DNA of 5,071 bases, from contig DASXFR010000019.1 in the NCBI GenBank assembly GCA_036489495.1, forward strand, positions 1 to 5,071, given 5' to 3'. Below are positions 1 through 5,071 of this stretch, piece after piece. Made by a program: the position numbers and the translations under genes. The notes beneath the pieces were generated by a model that saw only the letters and a list, made by a program, of their open reading frames with translations, made no database searches and had not been told where the DNA came from. This DNA comes from DASZIT01 sp036489495. GTDB taxonomy: Bacteria; Actinomycetota; Acidimicrobiia; Acidimicrobiales; RAAP-2. Positions within the stretch are counted from its first letter, which is position 1, and every line of letters starts with the position of its first letter.

Positions 1-1
1 T

Positions 2-1450
2 GTCGTACCCGCCATCGTCGCAAGTCCAACGGTTACCACCACCCAGGCCAGTGCCTCGACCGTCGCGGTGGGGGGGACGGTGACCGACGCCGTCACCGTG
101 ACCGGTGTGGCCGCGGCCGGGCTCCCCACCGGCTCGGTGGCCTTCTTCGTCTGCGGCCCGACCGGTGGACCTGCCCTCTGCACCTCGATCGCCACACCGG
201 TGGGGACGGCCGCGCTGCCCTCCGCCGGTGACGTCGGCTTCGTCTCCACCGGAACCTCGGGCAGCTTCAGCCCGACCGCGGCCGGAACCTGGTGTTTCGC
301 CGCCGTTTTCACTCCGGCGGTCGGCTCTGCCTATAGCGGATCCTCCGACAACCAGAGCGGGGTCGTCGACGCCAACGAGTGCTTCACCGCCTCGGTGGCG
401 CCGCCCCCGCCGCCACCGCCACCGCCACCGGTTTCCAACCCCACGACCACCAAGACGAGTGCCAGCACCTCGGCAGTCATCTTGGGCCCCGGAGGAACCG
501 AGGTCGACACCGTCACCGTCACCGGTGTTCCCGGCGGTGGGCTGCCCACCGGGACGGTGACCTTTTACCTGTGTGGGCCGCTAACCGCCCCGGCGTTGTG
601 TACCTCGACGGCCACCCCGGTGGGCACGGCTACGGTGCCCTCGGCCGGCGATACCGGCATCGTGTCGACCGGCCACTCGAACACCGTGACCCCGACGGCA
701 CCCGGTATCTACTGCTTTGCCGCCGTGTTCACCCCGGCGGCCGGCTCCACCTATACCGGATCCTCGGATAACCAGAGCGGCACCCTTGACGCCAGCGAGT
801 GCTTCACCGCTACCCCGGCGACCACGGTCACCACCACGATGGCCAGCGTCACGACGGTCATCCTCGGCCCGGGCGGGACGGTGGCGGATTCCGTCGCGGT
901 GACCGGCGTCGCCACCCTCGGGCTTCCCACCGGCACGGTCGCCTTCTTCGTCTGCGGGCCGTTGGCCGCCCCGGCGTTGTGCACCTCGACGGCGACCCCA
1001 CTGGGCACGGTAACCCTGCCGTCCCCGGGTGACACCGGTATCGTTTCGACCGGGATCTCGCTTCCCTTCACCCCGACTGCGGTCGGTACCTATTGCTTCG
1101 CGGCCGTCTTCACCCCGGCGCCGGGCTCCGTCTACAGCGGTTCCTCGGACAACCTGAGTGGGACCATTGACACCCTCGAGTGCTTCACGGCCGATCCGGT
1201 CGCGGTCCCGATTCCCCCCGCCCCGACGGCGCCGATCATCCCGACGGCACAACCGGCGCAACTCGCTGCGGCTCCGGTGTTCATTCCGGCCACCACCCCC
1301 GTTCCATTCACGACGCCGACCCTGGCGTTCACCGGTGCCTGGATCTCGACGGCCGTCGAGACGGCGCTCGCCATGATCGTGTTCGGGGCCCTGCTCACCC
1401 AAGCCACCCGCCGACGGTGGTTCAGGCGGTTCAGGGCCAGGACTTGGTGA
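2..1450 (+). CDS. Cell-wall-anchored surface protein with Cys-rich Ig-like repeats and LAFTG sorting signal (5' partial)
   Basis: The frame is open from base 2 without a stop. The GTG at 68 lies inside the first repeat, whose opening residues (SPTVTTTQAS) are encoded upstream of it, so the true start is before the window. Seen: three repeats of about 122 residues, each beginning near TVTTT/TTTK and ending ECFTA, with shared blocks such as LPTGxVxFxxCGP, ALCTS, CFAAVFTP and YSGSSDN. These resemble actinobacterial beta-sandwich Ig-like surface repeats. Each repeat has four cysteines at matching positions, probably two disulfides. After repeat 3 come a Pro/Ala/Thr-rich stalk, LAFTG, about 20 hydrophobic residues and an Arg-rich tail (RRRWFRRFRAR). 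That is the sorting-signal layout; LAxTG is the preference known for class E sortases. Inferred role: wall-linked adhesin or structural protein whose repeats project outward. The ligand is unknown and no sortase gene is visible here. It converges on the carbonic anhydrase gene with a 27-base gap. Confidence 0.88.
   Translation, partial: VVPAIVASPTVTTTQASASTVAVGGTVTDAVTVTGVAAAGLPTGSVAFFVCGPTGGPALCTSIATPVGTAALPSAGDVGFVSTGTSGSFSPTAAGTWCFAAVFTPAVGSAYSGSSDNQSGVVDANECFTASVAPPPPPPPPPPVSNPTTTKTSASTSAVILGPGGTEVDTVTVTGVPGGGLPTGTVTFYLCGPLTAPALCTSTATPVGTATVPSAGDTGIVSTGHSNTVTPTAPGIYCFAAVFTPAAGSTYTGSSDNQSGTLDASECFTATPATTVTTTMASVTTVILGPGGTVADSVAVTGVATLGLPTGTVAFFVCGPLAAPALCTSTATPLGTVTLPSPGDTGIVSTGISLPFTPTAVGTYCFAAVFTPAPGSVYSGSSDNLSGTIDTLECFTADPVAVPIPPAPTAPIIPTAQPAQLAAAPVFIPATTPVPFTTPTLAFTGAWISTAVETALAMIVFGALLTQATRRRWFRRFRARTW
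29..391 (+). repeat. Ig-like repeat 1 of surface protein
   Basis: First visible copy of the repeat. Its four cysteines sit in the contexts FVCGP, ALCTS, TWCFAA and NECFTA. The segment before it (VVPAIVAS) resembles the linker after the other copies, so a further repeat may lie upstream of the window. Confidence 0.8.
401..430 (+). repeat. Ten-proline linker between repeats 1 and 2
   Basis: Ten consecutive proline codons, mostly CCG and CCA. They encode a rigid polyproline II spacer found only between repeats 1 and 2. It makes the cysteine-to-cysteine distance 140 residues there, against 127 between repeats 2 and 3. Confidence 0.85.
446..811 (+). repeat. Ig-like repeat 2 of surface protein
   Basis: Second copy, with cysteines in YLCGP, ALCTS, YCFAAV and SECFTA. 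It shares long near-identical stretches with repeat 3 at both DNA and protein level, for example ALCTSTATP and GDTGIVSTG, so these two look like the more recent duplication. Confidence 0.85.
824..1192 (+). repeat. Ig-like repeat 3 of surface protein
   Basis: Third and last copy, with cysteines in FVCGP, ALCTS, YCFAAV and LECFTA. It is followed directly by the Pro/Ala-rich stalk that leads to the sorting signal. Confidence 0.85.
1322..1447 (+). other. C-terminal LAFTG cell-wall sorting signal
   Basis: LAFTG is encoded at 1322-1336. A hydrophobic segment follows (AWISTAVETALAMIVFGALL) and then a basic tail ending at the stop codon. The three-part order of pentapeptide, membrane span and positive tail is that of a sortase substrate. 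LAxTG, rather than LPxTG, is typical for class E sortases of high-GC actinobacteria. Cleavage between Thr and Gly is inferred from the family. Confidence 0.85.
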
Positions 1451-1477
1451 CCGAAGCGTCCCGGGCTTTCGCCGCGG

Positions 1478-2209
1478 CTACGTGAGAATGGTGACCTTCC
1501 CGGTGGCGAGGGTGTATTCCGCCCCGACGATCTTGAGCTTCCCGGCCGCGACCGCCGGTTGGATGATGGCGGCAGAGGAATTCAACAGCTGAACCTGGTT
1601 CAGCACGTTTTGTTTGATGGCGCCGTCCAGTTGGGAGGCGGCCGGCAGGGTGGCCACCGACTGGGCCGCCGGGACCACCGGGCCGAGAAAGCTGCCGATG
1701 TTGCCGGGGAACGTGGTTCCCTTCTGGACCTCGGCCAGGGCGCCCTTCACCGCCCCGCAGTTCTCGTGCCCGAGCACCATCAGCAGCACTGATCCCAGCT
1801 CGGCGATCGAGTACTCGATGGATCCGAGCAGCACCGGGTCCATAGCCGTGTTCCCGGCCACCCGGATGACGAACAGGTCGCCGACGCCCTGATCGAAGAC
1901 GATCTCCGGCGACACCCGGGAGTCGGAACAGCCGAGGATGATGGCAAACGGGGACTGGGTGTCGACCAGCTGGACCAGTCGGGCGCTGGTGCGGCCCTGG
2001 TGGGTGGGGTTGCCGCTCACGAAGCGGGTGTTCCCGGCCACCAGCCGGGCCAGCCCGTCGTCCCCGTTGGTGACGTGCGGGAAGGTGGTGGTGGTGCTCG
2101 CCGCGGTGACGGCACTGGATCCGCAGCCGGCCAGCGCCGCCCCGGCCAGGATGCCCCCGGTGGCCACCGCCCCTTTGGCCAGAAACGCCCGACGTGATGG
2201 GTTGTACAT
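1478..2209 (-). CDS. Beta-class carbonic anhydrase, Tat-exported lipoprotein
   Basis: Catalyses reversible hydration of CO2 to bicarbonate and a proton. Seen in the 243-residue product: an N-terminal twin-arginine motif (SRRAFLAKG, residues 5-13), a hydrophobic stretch, a lipobox LAGC with Cys29, then a Ser/Thr linker to about residue 45. The catalytic domain has CSDSR (Cys94, Asp96, Arg98) and GHENCG (His148, Cys151), the classic beta-class zinc ligands and Asp-Arg dyad. It ends with the family-typical IVGAEYTLATGKVTIL strand. All catalytic residues are present, so it should be active. The ATG is preceded by GGAGGT with a 5-base gap, which fixes the start. Beta-class enzymes are mostly cytoplasmic; here the signal implies folding with zinc inside, Tat export, and anchoring on the outer face of the membrane. 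No bicarbonate transporter is adjacent. It is divergent from the AidB-like gene. Family assignment is very secure; lipidation is inferred. Confidence 0.95.
   Translation of the reverse strand: MYNPSRRAFLAKGAVATGGILAGAALAGCGSSAVTAASTTTTFPHVTNGDDGLARLVAGNTRFVSGNPTHQGRTSARLVQLVDTQSPFAIILGCSDSRVSPEIVFDQGVGDLFVIRVAGNTAMDPVLLGSIEYSIAELGSVLLMVLGHENCGAVKGALAEVQKGTTFPGNIGSFLGPVVPAAQSVATLPAASQLDGAIKQNVLNQVQLLNSSAAIIQPAVAAGKLKIVGAEYTLATGKVTILT
2123..2209 (-). other. Twin-arginine lipoprotein signal peptide
   Basis: Codes residues 1-29 of the carbonic anhydrase. Arg6-Arg7 sit in SRRAFL, followed by a Gly/Ala-rich hydrophobic core and the lipobox L-A-G-C with the Cys29 codon at 2123-2125. Cleavage before Cys29 and diacylglyceryl attachment are inferred from the motif. 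Confidence 0.85.
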
Positions 2210-2214
2210 GCTCT

Positions 2215-2220
2215 ACCTCC
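2215..2220 (-). promoter_or_regulatory. Ribosome binding site of carbonic anhydrase
   Basis: Reads GGAGGT on the minus strand, five bases before the ATG at 2209. It is a near-perfect Shine-Dalgarno and supports this start. Confidence 0.8.
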
Positions 2221-2233
2221 CCATGGCTGGACC

Positions 2234-2239
2234 TATCCT
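2234..2239 (+). promoter_or_regulatory. Possible -10 element for the AidB-like gene
   Basis: TATCCT fits the actinobacterial TAnnnT pattern and lies in the 83-base divergent spacer, about 54 bases before the ATG at 2293. No good -35 is found at the usual distance, so this is weak. I found no convincing promoter for the opposite gene in the same spacer. Confidence 0.2.
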
Positions 2240-2280
2240 GGCACGACGGGACGGAGTTGACCGGATTCGCCGGCTACCGG

Positions 2281-2287
2281 GGAGGAG
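2281..2287 (+). promoter_or_regulatory. Ribosome binding site of the AidB-like gene
   Basis: GGAGGAG lies five bases before the ATG at 2293. It decides the start against an upstream in-frame ATG at 2194, which would overlap the 5' end of the divergent carbonic anhydrase gene and add about 33 residues absent from known AidB proteins. Confidence 0.8.
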
Positions 2288-2292
2288 CCCTC

Positions 2293-3922
2293 ATGCCCGA
2301 CACCCACGTCGTCACCAATCAGGCCCCACCGCTGGTCGACTTCGACGCTGCCGACAGTCCGGCCCTGCTCGAGGCGCTCCACCGGGAGGGCGCCGGGTGG
2401 GCCGAAGACGAGCTCCACTTCGTGGGCCGGCTGGCCGGGAGCGCCGAGGCTCAGGAATGGGGGCGGCTGGCCGAAGCCCATCCGCCGGTGCTCCGAGCCT
2501 TCGATCGCTACGGGAACCGGATCGACGAGGTCGAGTACGACGCCTCCTATCACCACCTGATGGGCCACGCCGTCGGCTTCGGGCTTCACGCCAGCCCCTG
2601 GAGCGATAGCCGTCCGGGGGCTCACGTGTCCCGGGCGGCCAAGTTCCTGGCCTGGACAGCCACCGACGCCGGCCACAGCTGCCCGATCTCCATGACCTAC
2701 GCGGTGGTCCCGGCCCTGCGGGCCAACGCCGAGTTGGCCGCCGCCTACGAGCCGCTGCTCACCTCCCGGGAGTACGACGTCGGGCTGCGCCCGCCGCTGA
2801 CCAAGCGGGGGCTGATCGCCGGGATGTCGATGACCGAGAAGCAGGGTGGTTCCGATGTCCGGGCCAACACCACGGGCCGAACCGGTGGCCGATGGCTCCT
2901 ACTGGATCACCGGGCACAAGTGGTTCACCTCCGCACCGATGTCGGACGTCTTCCTGATGTTGGCCCAGGCCCCCGGTGGCCTCTCCTGCTTCCTGCTGCC
3001 CCGGGTGCTTCCCGACGGGTCCCGGAACCCGATGCACCTCCAGCGGCTGAAGGACAAGCTCGGCAACAAGTCGAACGCCAGCGCTGAAGTCGAATACGAC
3101 GACGCCACCGCCTGGTTGGTGGGCGAGGAAGGGCGGGGGGTGCGGACCATCGTGGAGATGGTCAACATGACCCGGCTCGACTGCACCATCGGTGCCGCCG
3201 CCGGCATGCAGATCGGGCTGTCCCAAGCGGTCCATCACGCCACCTACCGGAAAGCCTTCGGGAAGTACCTCATCGACCAGCCGCTGATGCGCAACGTGCT
3301 CGCCGACCTGGCGGTGGAGGCCGAAGCCGCCATCACGCTGTCCATGCGACTGGCCGGGGCCACCGACCGGGCCGGCCAGGGGGACGAGCGCGAGGCGCTG
3401 TTCCGGCGCATCGCCCTGGCCTCGTCCAAGTACTACGTCTGCAAACAGGGCCCGGTGTTCGCCGCCGAGGCGTTGGAATGCTTGGGCGGGAACGGGTACT
3501 CGGAGGATTCCGGCATGCCCCGCCTCTACCGGGAGGCACCGGTGCTGTCGGTGTGGGAGGGGTCGGGCAACGTCGCTGCCCTCGACACCCTCCGGGCCAT
3601 GGCCCGGCAGCCCGAATCGGTGGAGGTGTTCCTGGAGGAGCTCGACGCCGGTGGCGGGGCCGATCCGCGGTTGGACGCAGCCGTCGCTCGCCTCCGCGAC
3701 CAACTCACCGATCTCGACGACCTCGAATACCGGGCCCGCGCCATCGTCGAGTCGATGGCCAAGGCGCTGCAGGGCACCCTGCTGGTCCGTTACGGCCACC
3801 CTGCGGTGGCCGACGCCTTCTGCGCCTCCCGGCTCGGCGGCGACTGGGGGGTGGCTTTCGGCACGTTGCCGACGGGGGTCGACACCTCGGCCATTCTCGA
3901 ACGGGCCCGCCCCAAGCTGTAG
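2293..3922 (+). CDS. aidB: AidB-like acyl-CoA dehydrogenase, interrupted by a frameshift
   Basis: FAD-dependent acyl-CoA dehydrogenase of the AidB branch. In E. coli, AidB is an alkylation-response flavoprotein with DNA binding and weak isovaleryl-CoA dehydrogenase activity. The first part is read from 2293 in one frame (194 residues to NTT); the rest is in the next frame from about 2873 to the stop at 3922. Joined, the product is about 543 residues, against 541 for E. coli AidB as I recall it. Seen: N-terminal THVVTNQAPPL; REGAGW; MTEKQGGSD (about 180-188); GHKWF (208-212); GGLSCFLLPR; RLKDKLGN then SNAS (from 252); MTRLDC (293-298); QPLMR; and LYREAPVLSVWEGSGN, whose Glu (about 423) aligns with the family catalytic base. 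No ada, alkA or alkB gene is beside it, so DNA-damage function is unproven and a catabolic acyl-CoA role is equally possible. Both flanks of the break are intact, favouring a recent mutation or sequence error over old decay. Confidence 0.9.
2869..2881 (+). other. Frame break inside the AidB-like gene
   Basis: The reading ACC ACG GGC CGA continues the N-terminal frame into an unrelated tail that stops at 3087. Conserved sequence resumes one frame later as CGG GCC GAA (Arg-Ala-Glu) at 2873. E. coli AidB has NTT-RAE followed six residues after NTT by DGSY. Keeping that spacing requires two missing bases, for example CC lost from ACCACCCGGGCC. A single extra base is the alternative and would cost one residue. 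No slippery heptamer for programmed shifting is apparent. Confidence 0.85.
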
Positions 3923-3990
3923 GGGTCGGGCAGCGGACGAGTGTTCGCCGACGGCCCGGGCGCCCTGGGTTCCGATGCCGCGGGTGCCGA

Positions 3991-4019
3991 GTGACTTCCA
4001 GGCAGTTTCATGGCAAGAT
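3991..4019 (+). promoter_or_regulatory. Candidate promoter for leaderless transcription of the last gene
   Basis: GTGACT (3991-3996, four of six bases matching TTGACA) is followed after 17 bases by CAAGAT (4014-4019), which keeps the key second A and final T of a -10 box. Transcription would then begin about seven bases on, at the ATG at 4026. This would explain the lack of a Shine-Dalgarno. Leaderless genes are common in actinobacteria. The match is modest. Confidence 0.3.
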
Positions 4020-4025
4020 CACGCC

Positions 4026-5071
4026 ATGGCCCGCGAGCCGTTCAGACCCGGAGCGTTGGCATGGGTGCTGCCCCCCCGGGGGATGTATTCGCTCAAAGTC
4101 CAGGACGGCTCGCCCATCGAGAACGGAATCAGCGGAACCGCGCTGGTGCTGCGGGGTGACGCCGGGTTCTCCAATCTGCACAATTGGACGGGCTCGTCAC
4201 AGCTCCGCGTTCGGGTTCCCGGGCGGGATGAGTTCAATGTGGCCCACAACAGCTGGATCCCCCGCGAGAAGCACCCGGTGCCCGGCTTCGAGTTCCCGGT
4301 GACCGTCAACCGTGATGACCCGACCGATCTCCGGATCGAGTGGGACCAGGCCCCGACCATGGAAGAGCGGATCGCCCGGCGCGATCCGGCCATCCTCGAC
4401 CCGGAAGGCACCTGGGCGCGGATCGCGCCGATGGTGTCGGTCCATGCCGGCCCCGATCCTGAGCAGATAGCAGCGGCCCAGGGGATGGCCGCGCCGTTCC
4501 TCCCGGCGTCGTCGGTGCTCCTGCAGGACTTACGGGATGCCGCTGAGCGACAGGATCCCACCCACCTGGATCCGTCCCCTTGGGACGGGGCCCAGATCCC
4601 GGATTGGCCTCCTGCCCCCGACCAACTGCCCAAAGGTCGACTGGTCGGTACCGCCCTGGCCGTCTCGATCTCGGCCGACCCCTTCGGCTACATGTTCGGG
4701 GACAATTTCCGTCCCCCCTGGACCCACTTCGCTTCGAGGGGAGGGAGCGTCTCCGCCAGCAAGTACGAGTACCTGGGCTGGCTCCTGCTCTGCGTGGTGC
4801 CGCCCAACGGCGTGCGTTACGGCCTGTATCTGCGGACCCATATTCACTCGAGACGGGTGGGGCCGATGCTTCCGGTCACTCTCAACCCCCAGGATCCCTC
4901 CGATATCGAAATCCTCTGGGACAATTGCCCGAACCTGTCCGACCTCGCCGTCGAGAAGTTCGGGCAGGCGACCGAGAAGGTCCAGGCCCGGGTGGCTGAC
5001 GCCCTGACCCTTCAGCAGAACAGCGTGACCTCGGCGATCAACGACGTCCAGGACCCGGTTCTCAAGGCTCA
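4026..5071 (+). CDS. Uncharacterised protein with internal duplication (3' partial)
   Basis: I do not recognise this family. The frame is open for 348 codons from the ATG to the window edge with no stop. Its GC-rich third positions and balanced composition mark it as coding, and it displaces the minus-strand open frame opposite. Seen: no signal peptide and no clear membrane span. A beta-rich module lies at about residues 35-110 and a related one at 206-302. Both open with a GTAL block, and both close with PVTxN, then DPxD, then WD and a Pro. Between them are an Ala-rich helical stretch (about 143-178) and a Pro/Trp-rich linker (about 181-200). After module two, residues 306-343 look like an amphipathic or coiled-coil helix (VEKFGQATEKVQARVADAL). 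A GTG at 3984 is an alternative start that would add 14 residues; neither start has a good ribosome binding site. The gap from the AidB-like gene is 103 bases, so cotranscription is uncertain. Cytoplasmic location is inferred. No function is assigned. Confidence 0.8.
   Translation, partial: MAREPFRPGALAWVLPPRGMYSLKVQDGSPIENGISGTALVLRGDAGFSNLHNWTGSSQLRVRVPGRDEFNVAHNSWIPREKHPVPGFEFPVTVNRDDPTDLRIEWDQAPTMEERIARRDPAILDPEGTWARIAPMVSVHAGPDPEQIAAAQGMAAPFLPASSVLLQDLRDAAERQDPTHLDPSPWDGAQIPDWPPAPDQLPKGRLVGTALAVSISADPFGYMFGDNFRPPWTHFASRGGSVSASKYEYLGWLLLCVVPPNGVRYGLYLRTHIHSRRVGPMLPVTLNPQDPSDIEILWDNCPNLSDLAVEKFGQATEKVQARVADALTLQQNSVTSAINDVQDPVLKA
4128..4355 (+). repeat. Internal module A of the uncharacterised protein
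   Basis: Residues 35-110, from ISGTALVLR to the closing PVTVN, DPTD and EWD blocks. It pairs with module B. The closing 21 residues (90-110) align without gaps to residues 282-302, with 11 identities counted by eye. Confidence 0.6.
4641..4931 (+). repeat. Internal module B of the uncharacterised protein
   Basis: Residues 206-302, from LVGTALAVS to PVTLN, DPSD and LWD. It is about 21 residues longer than module A because of extra sequence between the GTAL block and the middle strand, which includes YLGWLLLCVVPPNG. Confidence 0.6.

Noticed and set aside
68..70. GTG at 68 as the true start of the surface protein
   Set aside because: The frame is open upstream to the window edge and encodes the beginning of repeat 1. 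No ribosome binding site or signal peptide is present at this position.
29..1192. Tandem repeat region considered as a CRISPR or non-coding array
   Set aside because: The repeat unit is about 365-420 bases, in frame, and encodes conserved protein modules. No short repeat-spacer pattern exists.
581..1402. Long minus-strand open frame opposite the surface protein
   Set aside because: The product is Arg/Gly-rich low-complexity sequence typical of the antisense of GC-rich repeats. The plus strand shows clear repeats, cysteine conservation and a sorting signal.
1452..1471. Possible hairpin terminator between the two convergent genes
   Set aside because: CGAAGC and GCTTTCG pair only with a bulge, the stem is short, and there is no T tract on either strand.
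2846..2872. GTG at 2846 as the start of a separate shorter acyl-CoA dehydrogenase
   Set aside because: These bases encode the conserved GGSDVRANT block in the other frame. The out-of-frame reading (MVPMSGPT) has no family match, so this is not a real start.
2759..3799. Minus-strand open frame of about 346 codons opposite the AidB-like gene
   Set aside because: The plus strand carries conserved AidB motifs throughout. The minus-strand frame is a GC-content shadow without recognisable motifs.
3951..3970. GC-rich palindromes (GGGCGCCC region) after the AidB-like gene
   Set aside because: The stem has essentially no loop and no following T run. In sequence this GC-rich such palindromes are expected by chance.
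4019..4633. Minus-strand open frame of about 204 codons near the window end
   Set aside because: The plus-strand frame is open for 348 codons across it, has an ATG, and shows an internal protein-level duplication. The minus frame has no such support.

Overview
The window is strongly GC-rich, with G or C at most third codon positions. It carries a cell-surface protein with an LAFTG sorting signal of the type recognised by class E sortases, and a Tat-type lipoprotein. Together these point to a high-GC actinobacterium (Actinomycetota). An environmental lineage such as Acidimicrobiia is possible, but that is inference only.

Layout: (1) Bases 2-1450, plus strand: the 3' part of a surface protein made of at least three Ig-like repeats, each with four conserved cysteines, followed by a Pro/Ala-rich stalk, LAFTG, a membrane segment and an Arg-rich tail. 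Its start lies before the window. (2) Bases 1478-2209, minus strand, convergent with the first gene: a complete beta-class carbonic anhydrase with a twin-arginine lipoprotein signal, so predicted to act outside the membrane. (3) Bases 2293-3922, plus strand, divergent from the carbonic anhydrase: an AidB-like acyl-CoA dehydrogenase. It is full length when two overlapping frames are joined, but the frame is broken near 2872-2876. (4) Bases 4026 to the end, plus strand: a long reading frame still open at the window edge. It encodes a protein I do not recognise, which contains an internal duplication; a promoter-like element placed for leaderless transcription lies just before its ATG.

The genes do not form an obvious pathway. 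The first two are both envelope/exported functions. The AidB-like flavoprotein has no alkylation-repair partners (ada, alkA, alkB) here. I saw no tRNA, rRNA, CRISPR array, insertion sequence or convincing terminator. The most useful points for follow-up are the uncharacterised duplicated protein, the frame break in the acyl-CoA dehydrogenase gene, and the pairing of Tat and lipobox signals on the carbonic anhydrase.
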